This document shows, piece after piece, positions 35,687 through 44,566 of a stretch of 64,000 bases of DNA. A program made the position numbers and the translations under genes. The stretch spans positions 15,878 through 79,877 of the forward strand of contig JAHDYP010000004.1 in the NCBI GenBank assembly GCA_023383055.1. Direction: 5' to 3'. Under the pieces are notes generated by a model, which saw only the letters and a program-made list of their open reading frames with translations, had not been told where the DNA came from and did no database searches. Positions within the stretch are counted from its first letter, which is position 1. Each line of letters begins with the position of its first letter. The stretch is from Verrucomicrobiota bacterium (GTDB lineage: Bacteria; Verrucomicrobiota; Verrucomicrobiia; Limisphaerales; JAHDYP01).

Positions 35687-36619
35687 CTATTCCCGCAGTT
35701 CGCGCCCGGTCAATTGAAGGAACACTTCGTTGAGGGTGGGGCGCTTGAGCGTCACGTTGCGGATCGGCACCGGCAGCGCGAGCAAGGCCTTCAAGCCCTC
35801 GGCGGGATCGCGGGTCTTGAGCGCCGCCACCAGCAGTTGCTGGTCGGATCTCTGCAGCACCCGGAACTGCTCGGCGAACCCGGGCCACGACTCGGGCGTG
35901 GTATCGGCAAAACCGCCTTCCAACGCGAACAACTGGTTTTCGCCCAACCGTCGTTGCAACTCGGGCAAAGTGCCTTCGGCCAGGATCACACCGTGATCGA
36001 TGATCCCAATCCGGTCGCAAAGCGTCTCGGCCTCCTCGAGATAATGGGTCGTGTAGAGCACCCCCGCGCCGTCGCGGGTCAATTGCCGGATGAACTCGAG
36101 GATGGTCATCCGGGCCTGGATATCGATCCCGACCGTCGGTTCGTCCAACAGCAGCAGACGCGGACGGTGCAGCAACGCGCAGCCCAGGTTCACGCGCCGT
36201 TTCATGCCGCCCGAATAGGTCTTCAAGGCGTCCCGCGCCCGATCCGTCAACGCCAGCGCCTCGAGCAGTTCTCCCGCGCGCGCGGTTGCCGCCCTCGCCG
36301 TCAATCCCGCCATCCGCCCCCAGAACTCGAGATTCTCGCGCCCCGAGAGATCCTCATACAGCGCGATATCCTGGGGAACGACCCCCATCAAGCGCCGGGC
36401 GCGCAACGGATCGCTCCAGAATCCCTGGCCCTGGATCGTCACCTCGCCGGCATCCGGTTTCAACAGACCGCAGATCATCGATAAGCTGGTCGTCTTGCCC
36501 GCCCCGTTGGGACCCAGCAATCCGTAGATCTCCCCTTCCCGCACTTCGAAACTCACCCCATCCACGGCGCGGACGGAGCCGAAGGTCTTCGAAAGCCGGT
36601 TAGCGCGCAGAAGGCTCAT
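35687..36619 (-). CDS. ABC-2 exporter ATP-binding protein
   Basis: 310-residue ATPase of the DrrA/CcmA-like class. Walker A GLLGPNGAGKTTSLSM, Q-loop (VPQDIALYEDLS), signature YSGGMKRRVNLGCALL, Walker B LLLLDEPTVGID and the H-loop (YTTHYLEEAE) are complete. A C-terminal extension of about 80 residues (ALEGGFADTTPES, VTLKRPTLNEVFLQLTGRELRE) is the usual regulatory tail of this class. First gene of the three-gene exporter operon. Confidence 0.95.
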   Translation of the reverse strand: MSLLRANRLSKTFGSVRAVDGVSFEVREGEIYGLLGPNGAGKTTSLSMICGLLKPDAGEVTIQGQGFWSDPLRARRLMGVVPQDIALYEDLSGRENLEFWGRMAGLTARAATARAGELLEALALTDRARDALKTYSGGMKRRVNLGCALLHRPRLLLLDEPTVGIDIQARMTILEFIRQLTRDGAGVLYTTHYLEEAETLCDRIGIIDHGVILAEGTLPELQRRLGENQLFALEGGFADTTPESWPGFAEQFRVLQRSDQQLLVAALKTRDPAEGLKALLALPVPIRNVTLKRPTLNEVFLQLTGRELRE

Positions 36620-37214
36620 GGGACAATAGCAAGCTCACGCCATGGTTCTTGAGATGGGGTGTTCACGGCTCCTGCTTATCACCGGCATGCGCCCGACGCA
36701 AGCGGATCGCCGCCCGACCGGCGCCTCGGCAGTCACCCGGTTACACCGACCATTGTACACCCACGTGGCCCGCCAGCGCGAGCCGGTGGGTGCGGCGTCC
36801 GTGTCGGTTCGCATCTTCACCAACGGGTTCTCGTCGTCATTTGACTTATGACATCGATGGGTGAGATGGCAGGGGCAACCCTGGCACCAGAAATCGGTTG
36901 GCCTTCGGCAGGTATGCCCTGGAAAGCCTGAGGCGCGCGCCTATAACTCGTCCCTCCACCCCCGCCCCACGTCGACCATCAACCCGGTGACGGAGCCGAA
37001 CTCGCTTGCCTCCGGACATTCAGGAGAACCCGGGGACGTGGTGCGGGGGTGTGCTGGAATTTCGTGGTGCCGGAAGCCGGCGCTCCGGTCACGCGTCCAG
37101 CCATTCGCCAGTCATTTGAGCGTTTGGGGGGCTGGGAGTGCTGGTTGGGCTCCCTCGAATAGAGGGACAGGCTCAGGGTTTGCGCGAGGCATGTGCCCAT
37201 GCCCCTGCAACGAT
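36620..37214. other. Nearly 600 bp without a recognisable gene
   Basis: No frame here shows a family motif, signal peptide or sensible start. The left part should hold the promoter of the exporter operon. The right part (about 37000-37130) reads like a dispersed non-coding element: its minus-strand translation has the low-information look of such repeats. It contains CGGAAGCCGGCGCTCCG, a GC-rich near-palindrome. I see no RNA gene I can name. Confidence 0.45.
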
Positions 37215-37910
37215 CTACCGCTTAACCACCACCCATTCGAAACTGAACTTGATGTCATCCCCGGTCTTGATCGGGGCAAGGCCGCCGGGTAGTTTCGGCG
37301 CAGGCGGCTCGATTCCGAAATCGGTCATCTTGGCGTCCAGTTTGCCCGAGAGCTTGAGCCGGTTCGCTTCCGGGAAGGTCATCTCCACCGGGAGAGTGAT
37401 CTTCTTGGTGACACCGGCCACTTTCAGTTCGCCTTCGGCGTCGAGAAGCAGCGTTTCTCCCTTGACCTCTTTCAGAGTCAGTGTGCTCAGGGTGAACTCA
37501 ATGTCCTTGTGCTCTTCCATCTTGAGCTTCCCATACATGACGTCGTCCATCGCAGCCGAATAGGGCGTCGTGAGATCCTTCTCCATACTCTTCAGTGACC
37601 GCACCGGAATGCGCACCGTCGATTTGGCGTCGAGCTTGCCCGGTTTCGCCGACGCGGCATTCGTGGGGAAATTTGGGCCGACCTCCACACCAACACCGCC
37701 GACGCCGCCGATGATCAAGCTCTGGACTCGCCAGTCGTGAATATTCGAGGTGCCCTCGATCAGCGCCTTGCTGCCCGCGCCTGGACGCACGCGGTACGCG
37801 GTCCAGCCTTCCGCGGCCTGGATCACTACCGCACTCGCCAAAAACAGCGCCAACCCGCCCGTGAATAATCCTCGTGTCCTTGTCATAGTTCGCTTTGCTT
37901 CAGTTGCCAT
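37215..37910 (-). CDS. YceI-family secreted protein
   Basis: About 231 residues. I chose the ATG at 37910 (37886 is the alternative); the open frame upstream is entirely within a hairpin repeat element. The signal peptide is LFTGGLALFLASAVVIQAA. The lipocalin-like YceI fold follows: GSKALIEGTSNIHDWRV, STVRIPVRSLKSMEKDL, MYGKLKMEEHKDIEFTLSTL, LLDAEGELKVAGVTKKITLPVEM and DDIKFSFEWVVVKR. YceI proteins bind isoprenoid or amphiphilic ligands in the periplasm. The mid region has an unusual glycine-valine-rich insertion (IIGGVGGVGVEVGP). Confidence 0.88.
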   Translation of the reverse strand: MATEAKRTMTRTRGLFTGGLALFLASAVVIQAAEGWTAYRVRPGAGSKALIEGTSNIHDWRVQSLIIGGVGGVGVEVGPNFPTNAASAKPGKLDAKSTVRIPVRSLKSMEKDLTTPYSAAMDDVMYGKLKMEEHKDIEFTLSTLTLKEVKGETLLLDAEGELKVAGVTKKITLPVEMTFPEANRLKLSGKLDAKMTDFGIEPPAPKLPGGLAPIKTGDDIKFSFEWVVVKR

Positions 37911-38002
37911 TCCGTCTGTTAATTCGACGAGAATCGTTCTAGGCCAATTCAAACAGGCCCGGACTGTCAAAGCAACCTTGAGCCTGTCACCCTGTTGGTT
38001 CT

Positions 38003-38118
38003 GCGAGACCTTGGTCGCCACCTCCGTCGATGCCTTGATCGCGGTGCCTCGTGGCGAAGTCCAAGGTTCAGGCGGGGAATCGATCAAGGTCGCGACCGAG
38101 GTTGCGACGAAGGCGTTG
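38003..38118. repeat. Hairpin (MITE-like) element, copy 1
   Basis: Two imperfect inverted arms of about 38 nt (38003-38041 and 38081-38118) flank a loop of about 39 nt. The arms share CGATCAAGG followed by a GAGGTnGCGACnAAGG core. A second element with the same arm sequence and spacing lies at 42025-42142. Reading frames through it give the repetitive FVATSVATLI type of translation, a usual sign of a dispersed non-coding repeat. It lies between the GH2 stop and the yceI start, so it could form a hairpin in either transcript. Confidence 0.65.
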
Positions 38119-38183
38119 ATCTGGATGCGACTGCGCCTCACGATCTCGCCGTGCCGGAGGCTGGCGGCGTGGGTCGCGCCCGG

Positions 38184-41069
38184 CTATTCCGACGACGGAT
38201 GACGGCTGAACACCGTTTGAATCTCATCCCAGGTGACGCGGGTCCGCGGCTTGAAATCGTCCCCGGCCAGGTAACGCAGGAGGCTGTGGTGAAACTGACG
38301 GACGACGGGATCCGACGGTTGATCGAGGTCAATGCTGCAGACCATGAGTTTACCCCGGCCAAGACGGGCTTCGAAGACCAGGCCGAGTCGCCGCGCGGTG
38401 AACCAGTCGTCGATAACCTGGACCGTGGGTCGCAGCCGGGGCGGCAGCTGATCCATGATCATGGCGCCGGAACGCTGGATCAGATACCACCATTGCCAGT
38501 TGCTGTGGCTGTCGGTCGGGAACCGGGCGAAGAGCGGGTGCCCGGGATCGCAGAGAATGCCCAGCGTATGGGGCGCCTGACGTCCAGTCCAGGCGGTGTT
38601 CCAGAAGATGCTCGAGAAACCCAGCGCCACCGGACCGAGCTTGGGATCGGGGGCGACACGATTTGGGGCGAGGAGCAACAAGACCTTGCGACCGCCTTCG
38701 AGGGCGGCCCGGGCGACCCCATCCAATTCACGAGTGACCAGAACATCCGACGGCGGGCGGGTCTCGACCGCATTCGGATAGACCCAGACATCCCAATCGT
38801 TCGCACGACCCTCGACCTCGAGCTCGAGCCGGTAGCGCGCCGGCGACGGGACGGTCCGCAGATCCACCGCAATCCGGCCGAGGGCAATACCGTTGCCAAC
38901 GGGCACCTCCGCGACCGGCAGCGCGCCCTGTTCAACCACCCGCCCGGTATCCGCCACCAACCGCCAGTTGGCCGTTGCCCGAACCAGGGGTTGAGATCCG
39001 AAGTGCGCGACTTCGAGGTTCGCGGTCAGCGTTTCTCCGTTGGTGAAAACCCGCTTTTCAAGTCGGGCCAGGGGGATCGTGCTGCCGCAAAACCGCTGGA
39101 AAGCTTCCGGCTCGACATACCCCTTCGATTCCCAGAACGGGTCGAGCACTCCCACCAATGCGGTCCCCTGCCCCGGAAAATCATGGAGATCCAGCAACTG
39201 AAACCCACCCATGCCGGGCGTGCGCAGGGCGGACTCGATGTCTTCCTTGTAACAGAGGGTCTGCAGTTTGCCGGAGGCGTGCAGGAATTCGCGCGCCAGG
39301 TCGCCCATGCGATTCGCCCGCAGCCGGTCGCGAAAGATCTCGAAATTGCGCGGCTTAAGATAGCCGGTGTACTTTCGCATCTCATCGAAGTTCGGGTAGA
39401 CGCACCATTGGCCGATCTCGTGGCTGACGACCGGCACCGGCCGGGCCTGGATGTAATCGCGGTAGTCGGTGACCGTCTCCGGGGGACGCGCGTTGATCCG
39501 GCTCTTCAGACCGCCGCCCCAGGCCTGGATACGCGGGTCGGGTGTCACAAAAAACTGGTCCTCGGGCAACTGCGGCCAGCCCGCACCGCCGCTATAGAGC
39601 CGTCGCGGATCTGCCGCCCGGTAATGGCTCAACCATTTCGACAAGTATTCGCCGTGTCGCGCGCCGCCCGGTTCGTTCCCGCACAGCAGGAAGACAAACG
39701 AGGGATGGTTACCGTAATGACTCAGAATCCGGTCGGCCTCCTCGTAGATCCACCGATCGACCGGTTTGCCGTCTCCCAGGGTGGTGGATTGATTCGGCCA
39801 CGATGAGCACTCGACATGCAGGTAGAACCCAAGTTCGTCGGCCGCCACAAACGCCGCCTGGGGCGGACACCACGAATGAAACCGGATGTTGTTCAACCCG
39901 TGCGCCTTCGCCACCTCGATCACCCGCCGCCACGATGCCACGTCCGTCGGCGGATGACCTGTCTTCGGGTATATGGCACAGTCGAGCGTGCCACGGATGA
40001 ACGTCTTGCGCCCGTTCACCGTGAATTGAGTGCCCTCGGCCGATATTTCGCGGAAGCCGAACCAGGTGACGGCTTGATGGCCGCCCGGCTGCAGTGTGGC
40101 CGTCAGTTCGTAAAGCGCCGGCATGAACTCGTCCCACAATACCGCATCCTCGCCCAACGCCAGCTCAGCCTCGAATACGCCGCCGCCATCCGACCATCGC
40201 ACCTCCACTGTGGACTGATGGAACGGCGCGGCGGGCGCCGACTGGCGCCGGTCGCGTCGATCGGATCTGACGGGCCTCGGTCTCACCTCGAGCAACACCG
40301 TTGCCTGATCCTTGCGCGCGTCCGAGTCGGTCACCCGTCCCTTCACCCGGACAGTCCGGTTGCGGACCTGGGGATAGACCTGCATGTCACTCAACCAGAG
40401 CAGTGGCGTGGCGTGGAGCTCGATCCGGCCAACGATCCCGTTCCAATTGCCCTGGGTATGATCGCTGATGCTATGGGAGTTTTCGCCCACATCGACGATC
40501 ATCCGGTTGTCGACCCGGATCGTGAGCCGATGCCGCCCCGGAGCCATCGCACCCAAATCGTAAACGTGCGGCGTACCCAAGGCGTCGTCCCGGCCGATGA
40601 AGCGGTCGTTCACCCAGACCCGGGTTTCCCAGTGCGGCCGCTCCAACAACAGTCCAAACCGGCGCCGACTCATGTCAGGCGGGATCTCGAACTCGCGTTG
40701 ATACCACACCGCACCGGCGTAATAAGTCTCCGGCTGCAACCAGAAGGGCACCTTCACCCGGTCCGACTGCCGATACGGCTCGTATTCCGCCGCCGTATAC
40801 CAGGATCGATCCACAATACCCCCGATCCACTTCGTGTCGACGGTGACCGGATCGCCAATCCCCTGCCCCGGCAGCGAACCGGGCAAGCGAATCGACTTCT
40901 CCAAACGCTGGTCGAACCAACGTCCGGCAATGCCGGCATCCTCGCGATCGAGTTGATACCGCCAGCGCCCGGACAAATCCCATAGCGCGGCAGGAGCGGC
41001 GTCCTGGCCAAAGACCGGGTTTGACATCGCTACGAGGGCAAACATCAGGAAAGGAAAGGTGGCTCTCAT
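38184..41069 (-). CDS. Secreted GH2-family glycoside hydrolase
   Basis: 961 residues. The signal peptide (MRATFPFLMFALVAMSNPVFG) is followed by a GH2 sugar-binding jelly roll (WDLSGRWRYQLD, VWYQREFEIP, WETRVWVNDRFIG, HRLTIRVDN), an Ig-like sandwich and the catalytic TIM barrel. The barrel shows FIRGTLDCAIYPKTGHPP, GLNNIRFHSWCPPQAAFVAADELGFYLHVECSSW, the acid/base region FLLCGNEPGG (Glu near residue 465) and VSHEIGQW with the likely nucleophile Glu near 550. A further beta domain and a roughly 150-residue C-terminal part follow. GH2 covers beta-galactosidase, beta-mannosidase and beta-glucuronidase; the exact activity is open. Confidence 0.88.
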   Translation of the reverse strand: MRATFPFLMFALVAMSNPVFGQDAAPAALWDLSGRWRYQLDREDAGIAGRWFDQRLEKSIRLPGSLPGQGIGDPVTVDTKWIGGIVDRSWYTAAEYEPYRQSDRVKVPFWLQPETYYAGAVWYQREFEIPPDMSRRRFGLLLERPHWETRVWVNDRFIGRDDALGTPHVYDLGAMAPGRHRLTIRVDNRMIVDVGENSHSISDHTQGNWNGIVGRIELHATPLLWLSDMQVYPQVRNRTVRVKGRVTDSDARKDQATVLLEVRPRPVRSDRRDRRQSAPAAPFHQSTVEVRWSDGGGVFEAELALGEDAVLWDEFMPALYELTATLQPGGHQAVTWFGFREISAEGTQFTVNGRKTFIRGTLDCAIYPKTGHPPTDVASWRRVIEVAKAHGLNNIRFHSWCPPQAAFVAADELGFYLHVECSSWPNQSTTLGDGKPVDRWIYEEADRILSHYGNHPSFVFLLCGNEPGGARHGEYLSKWLSHYRAADPRRLYSGGAGWPQLPEDQFFVTPDPRIQAWGGGLKSRINARPPETVTDYRDYIQARPVPVVSHEIGQWCVYPNFDEMRKYTGYLKPRNFEIFRDRLRANRMGDLAREFLHASGKLQTLCYKEDIESALRTPGMGGFQLLDLHDFPGQGTALVGVLDPFWESKGYVEPEAFQRFCGSTIPLARLEKRVFTNGETLTANLEVAHFGSQPLVRATANWRLVADTGRVVEQGALPVAEVPVGNGIALGRIAVDLRTVPSPARYRLELEVEGRANDWDVWVYPNAVETRPPSDVLVTRELDGVARAALEGGRKVLLLLAPNRVAPDPKLGPVALGFSSIFWNTAWTGRQAPHTLGILCDPGHPLFARFPTDSHSNWQWWYLIQRSGAMIMDQLPPRLRPTVQVIDDWFTARRLGLVFEARLGRGKLMVCSIDLDQPSDPVVRQFHHSLLRYLAGDDFKPRTRVTWDEIQTVFSRHPSSE

Positions 41070-41120
41070 GTTACGCGCGGCAGATTAGAGCCTCCCGCCC
41101 TTCCCGACAAGCGCGGTCGT

Positions 41121-41978
41121 TTACGGTGCGTATTGTCCCTCGGACACCGACCAACCGCCGTCCACGCCGATGACCTGACCGGTGATGAACTTCGCCTGAT
41201 CACCCATCAAAAAGACCACCAGACCATCGATGTCCTCCGGCAGACCCATGCGTCCGCCGTCCAACGGTTGCTTGGTCTTCACGAAGGACTGAATCGCCGG
41301 GTCCTGAACCGCCCTCCGCGACATCGGCGTATCCGTCAACGCGGGGGCCACCACGTTCACGCGGATGTTCCGGGGGGCGTAGGACGCCGCCAGCGACCGG
41401 CTCAATCCGACGATGCCAGCCTTGGCGGTCGCGTAGGCGTGCGTCTCGAAATGCCCCGGCGACGGACTTAACGCCAGCACCGAACTCAGGTTCACAATCG
41501 ATCCACCCGTCCCCTGGCACAGCAACTGGCGGAGCGCGGCCCGGTTCGACCAAGCCACCGAATTCAGGTTCCAGCGCAACGTCCGCTCCCACCCTTCGTC
41601 CGTGACCTGGTCGAGCGGTCCATCGCCAAACTTGCGTCCGCTGCCACCGGCAACGTGGTAAAGCCCGTCCAAACCTCCGAAACAGCGCACGCACTCGGCC
41701 ACCGCCCGGTCATTCGCCTCCGCCTCCGTAGCATCACCCACCACCCCGACCGCGGATGCCCCAAGCACTTCCAACGCGCGGGACACCTCCCCCTCGACCT
41801 GCCCAAGCACCACCACGCGCCCGCCCTCGCGCACGAACGCGCCAGCGGCGGACAATCCCAAACCGGTCGTTCCGCCAATGACCACCAATCTCTTGTTCTC
41901 GAGCAACACCGGCACTGCGTTTATCAGAAAACCACTGAACGACGCAAGTTGAGGCCAACACCGTCCAGGGAAAGACAT
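41121..41978 (-). CDS. Short-chain dehydrogenase/reductase
   Basis: Up to 285 residues; the real start may be an internal GTG near 41915 or 41909, because the family normally begins a few residues before LLENKRLVVIGGTTGLGLS. Classical SDR: the dinucleotide motif is GGTTGLG, with LYHVAGGSGRKFG as the NNAG-equivalent. The catalytic Ser lies in NLSSVLAL and the Tyr and Lys in HAYATAKAG, then APALTDTPMSRR and the C-terminal GQVIGVDGGWSV. It is an NAD(P)-dependent oxidoreductase, probably for a sugar or short alcohol, in the same direction as the downstream GH2 gene (51-base gap), so possibly co-transcribed. Confidence 0.88.
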   Translation of the reverse strand: MSFPGRCWPQLASFSGFLINAVPVLLENKRLVVIGGTTGLGLSAAGAFVREGGRVVVLGQVEGEVSRALEVLGASAVGVVGDATEAEANDRAVAECVRCFGGLDGLYHVAGGSGRKFGDGPLDQVTDEGWERTLRWNLNSVAWSNRAALRQLLCQGTGGSIVNLSSVLALSPSPGHFETHAYATAKAGIVGLSRSLAASYAPRNIRVNVVAPALTDTPMSRRAVQDPAIQSFVKTKQPLDGGRMGLPEDIDGLVVFLMGDQAKFITGQVIGVDGGWSVSEGQYAP

Positions 41979-42432
41979 GGTGACAGGTTCATAGTGAGAT
42001 GAACTCTTCTCCTTGATGGCCAGGATCTTAATCGTGACCTGGGTTCGCCACCTTTATCACTGATACCATGGCCCACTCTCTGAGTGGGTGGAGCGGCTAT
42101 AGCGATAATGGTGACGACGGAGGTCGCGACGAAGGTCTCGCCGAACCCATGACACTTCGCCAGGTTCGGTCGCCTCCATTCGTCCTTCTGCCTGCATCCG
42201 AGCAAAAAAATGGGTGGTAAAAAATGACCGTCCCCGCAATCGCTGGCCAGTAATCTACGGTTCTCCGCTCCCGGACTTCCCTGAATCCCCGGGGACAACC
42301 TCCCCGAACGCCAACGGAACTCGCCAAGCAGACGCGATAGAAACCAACCTAAATAGCGGATTTTTAAGACCAAACAACATCAAACAGTAAAATACATTGA
42401 CAATTAGCAAAGGTTAGCTCACGGTTTTCGCC
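41979..42432. other. Intergenic region with hairpin element and AT-rich leader
   Basis: About 450 bp between divergent genes. It holds the second hairpin element (42025-42142) and, inside its loop, a small perfect stem CCCACTC/GAGTGGG with a TCT loop (42072-42088). The 80 bp before the plus-strand gene are the most AT-rich of the window and contain TTGACA (42397-42402), a possible -35, though no good -10 is spaced behind it. Confidence 0.5.
42025..42142. repeat. Hairpin (MITE-like) element, copy 2
   Basis: The right arm (42101-42142) is nearly identical to the right arm of copy 1 (GACGGAGGTCGCGACGAAGG core). The left arm (about 42029-42062) is a diverged reverse complement (ACCTGGGTTCGCCACC, then TTATCACT). 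Total length is close to copy 1 (about 118 against 116 bp), but the loops differ, as expected of a non-autonomous hairpin element. No transposase for it is in the window. Confidence 0.55.
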
Positions 42433-43218
42433 ATGCAATCGACCCCCGCGAATGCGCTCCCGCCACTTCCCAATCCCCGAACCTCCACCGAGTCAATCCC
42501 TCTTAATCCCAGTTTCTGGGGATTACTCGACCGCCTGTTGCGTCGACGTGATGATTTCTTCGAGGAGATCTTTGCAGCCCGTCGGATTGGGGAGCGGATC
42601 CGTTGGTATCTGGTGGCGATCGTCCTGTTGTCGGGGTTCTATGGTCTGACGATGGGCGGGGTGGGAATTACGGAGGACACCCAGAGGGCGTTGCTGCAGA
42701 TGGTGACCTCGGCGGTGAAGGTGCCTCTGCTTTACGTGTGCAGCGTGGCGATCTGTTTTCCGGTGCTCTACATCGTGCTGGTGCTGATGGGGGCGCGGCT
42801 GTCGTTCATGCAAACGCTGTCGCTGATCCTCCTGGCGCTGACCCTGAACTCGGTGTTACTGGCGAGCTGCGCGCCGATTCTGATCTTCTTTATGGTGACG
42901 GGGTCCGATTACCATTTCATCAAGCTGCTCCATGTGGCGGCGTTTGCCTTCAGCGGTGCCTGGGCGATGTTGGCGCTGTGGCAGGGATTGCGGACGATGT
43001 GCGAGAAGTCAGACCTGTATCCCCGCCAGGCGATCAAGATCCTCCAGGTTTGGATGCTGATCTTCGGGTTCGTCGGCACCCAGATGGCCTGGAGCCTTCG
43101 CCCGTTCGTCGGTTCACCGGAACTTGGCTACGAACTGCTGCGGAGCGGCCGGCAAGGCAACTTCTACCAGGCGGTTTGGAGTTCGATGGTGAATCTGGCC
43201 AGGAACCTGGAGGACTAG
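42433..43218 (+). CDS. Integral membrane protein of unknown function (Yip1-like layout)
   Basis: 261 residues: a soluble proline-rich start, an amphipathic basic helix (FFEEIFAARRIGERIRWY), then about five membrane segments, including WYLVAIVLLSGFYGLTM, LLYVCSVAICFPVLYIVLVLMG, LILLALTLNSVLLASCAPILIFFMV and VWMLIFGFVGTQMAW. Database matches to similar proteins are sometimes labelled 'actin-binding WH2', which has no support here. The layout resembles Yip1-type membrane proteins. It is the first gene of a same-strand series (HTH, PIN-like, EIIA, argS). I cannot assign a function. Confidence 0.75.
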   Translation: MQSTPANALPPLPNPRTSTESIPLNPSFWGLLDRLLRRRDDFFEEIFAARRIGERIRWYLVAIVLLSGFYGLTMGGVGITEDTQRALLQMVTSAVKVPLLYVCSVAICFPVLYIVLVLMGARLSFMQTLSLILLALTLNSVLLASCAPILIFFMVTGSDYHFIKLLHVAAFAFSGAWAMLALWQGLRTMCEKSDLYPRQAIKILQVWMLIFGFVGTQMAWSLRPFVGSPELGYELLRSGRQGNFYQAVWSSMVNLARNLED

Positions 43219-43262
43219 AAGCCATGTCACAAATGGAGGGATGAGCCACACCGACAAGCCTT

Positions 43263-43598
43263 ATGTCGTCTGACGAGATCATGACGCTGGAAGAGGTGGC
43301 TCGGTACTTGAAGCTGAAGCCGCAGACCGTTTACAAGTGGGCCCAGGAAGGACAGATTCCGGGGGCTAAACTCGGCAAGGAATGGCGCTTCCGCCGCGGT
43401 ATTCTGGATGAATGGATCGATTCCTCGATCATCCTGTCCAGGGGCGGAATGGATCTGCTCGTCCGCAGCGGCCAGGCGGCCATTCAGAACAAGGGGCTCA
43501 CGGCGGACGAACTGGAGCGACTGCTCAACGAGTCGATGGACCCGCCGTCGACAGGCTCGGGAGTTGCCACCCCGCCGCCCACCCCCTCGTCACCATGA
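43263..43598 (+). CDS. Excisionase-type winged HTH DNA-binding protein
   Basis: 111 residues. The N-terminal half is an HTH_17/excisionase-type MerR-like domain: IMTLEEVARYLKLKPQTVYKWAQEGQIPGAKLGKEWRF, then a short helix (GILDEWIDSS). A linker, a small second helical segment and a Pro/Ser/Thr-rich tail follow. The DNA-binding form is well conserved. The next gene overlaps its stop by four bases (ATGA, 43595-43598), so the two are translationally coupled, and a PtsN-like gene follows. In related phyla this HTH often accompanies PTS EIIA domains, which suggests it is the output module of this cluster. Confidence 0.85.
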   Translation: MSSDEIMTLEEVARYLKLKPQTVYKWAQEGQIPGAKLGKEWRFRRGILDEWIDSSIILSRGGMDLLVRSGQAAIQNKGLTADELERLLNESMDPPSTGSGVATPPPTPSSP

Positions 43599-44005
43599 GC
43601 GAGGGCGAAACGCACCCGTCAACTGACCAGCCCAGGGTGGTGCTGGCACCGGAGGTCGTGGGTGGGCTCTGGCTGGACGCGGCCTGCGCCGCGCTGTTCG
43701 AGGCCTGGCGCGATGGACAACTGCGACCGGTGGTGAATCGGGATCTGCTGATGCGCTACGCCCGGCTCTGGCGCGTGCTGGGTCTGCCGGCCGTCCAGGT
43801 TCGGCGCTGGTCGTGGTGGTTCACCTCCCCTGCCACGGCCTGGTTCCTCCCGGACGATCGGTCAGCAAGTTCGAACGTGATCGAGTGCTGCGCGAACCTG
43901 GCGATCCTGAGCGGTGCCGCCTGTGCGATTCATCGAGGCATCGTCCCGGCGCCGGAAGGCGCGGTCCGCTGGCTGACCGCCTCCGACTTTCTGCGTCCCA
44001 ATTAG
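43595..44005 (+). CDS. PIN-domain-like protein (putative)
   Basis: 136 residues; the start at 43595 overlaps the HTH stop. The pattern VVLAPEVVGG, then LFEAWRDGQLRPVVNRDLLMRYARLWRVLG, then a hydrophobic core and LTASDFLRP resembles the PIN-like COG1569 layout (predicted nucleic-acid binding protein). The first acidic ligand position is not clearly acidic, however (LAPEV instead of LDTNV), so the nuclease centre may be degenerate. Coupling to an HTH protein recalls toxin-antitoxin pairs, but the membrane gene before and the EIIA gene after make a regulatory role as likely. No signal peptide. Confidence 0.5.
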   Translation: MSEGETHPSTDQPRVVLAPEVVGGLWLDAACAALFEAWRDGQLRPVVNRDLLMRYARLWRVLGLPAVQVRRWSWWFTSPATAWFLPDDRSASSNVIECCANLAILSGAACAIHRGIVPAPEGAVRWLTASDFLRPN

Positions 44006-44054
44006 CTCTTGAATTGCCCGGGAACTTGGGGCGAGATTAGCCGGCATCGTTTCT

Positions 44055-44522
44055 ATGAACTTAGCGGACATCCTCAGCCCGGCGCAGATTATCTCCGAAA
44101 TGCGGGCCACCGATCGCTGGGAGGCCATCGAGGAATTGATCGATCGGCTGGTCGAGATCGGCAAGATCCGGAGCGAAGATCGCGAATCCATTTCCGCCGT
44201 GGTCCGGAAGCGGGAGACCTCGATGAGCACGGGCATTGGGTTTGGCATTGGGATTCCGCATGCGTCGACCGATCTGATCCACGAGGTGGTGGGGGCATTC
44301 GGCCGGTCCACCAAGGGGACCAATTTCGATGCGCTGGACAATCAACCGGTGAAGCTGATCATGTTGTTCCTGGTTCCGCAGGGGCAGTTCCAGAAGCACC
44401 TGCATACCCTGGCCAACATCGCCAAGCTTTTGCATCAGACTGAGTTTCGACAGTCCCTGGAACACGCGCCCGACGCCCAGACGATGTTCGATATCATCAG
44501 CACCTTTGGCGGCCATAAATAG
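44055..44522 (+). CDS. ptsN: PTS EIIA-type phosphocarrier (nitrogen-regulatory PtsN-like)
   Basis: 155 residues, the full length of a stand-alone EIIA of the mannitol/fructose type. Opening MNLADILSPAQIISEM, then RETSMSTGIGFGIGIPHAST, with the phospho-accepting His at residue 69; later NQPVKLIMLFLVPQGQFQKHLHTLANIAKLL is the second conserved block. PtsN proteins are signal relays rather than sugar carriers. No EI, HPr or EIIB/C gene lies in the window, which also argues for regulation. It follows the PIN-like gene by 49 bases and precedes argS by 44. Confidence 0.88.
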   Translation: MNLADILSPAQIISEMRATDRWEAIEELIDRLVEIGKIRSEDRESISAVVRKRETSMSTGIGFGIGIPHASTDLIHEVVGAFGRSTKGTNFDALDNQPVKLIMLFLVPQGQFQKHLHTLANIAKLLHQTEFRQSLEHAPDAQTMFDIISTFGGHK

Positions 44523-44566
44523 TATGGGCTTACCGGGCCCGCACCGCATTTCCTCCTGATCCTGCC

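Noticed and set aside
36861..37292. 143-codon plus-strand frame near yceI
   Set aside because: It has no recognisable domain and its 3' part is antisense to the clear YceI C-terminus.
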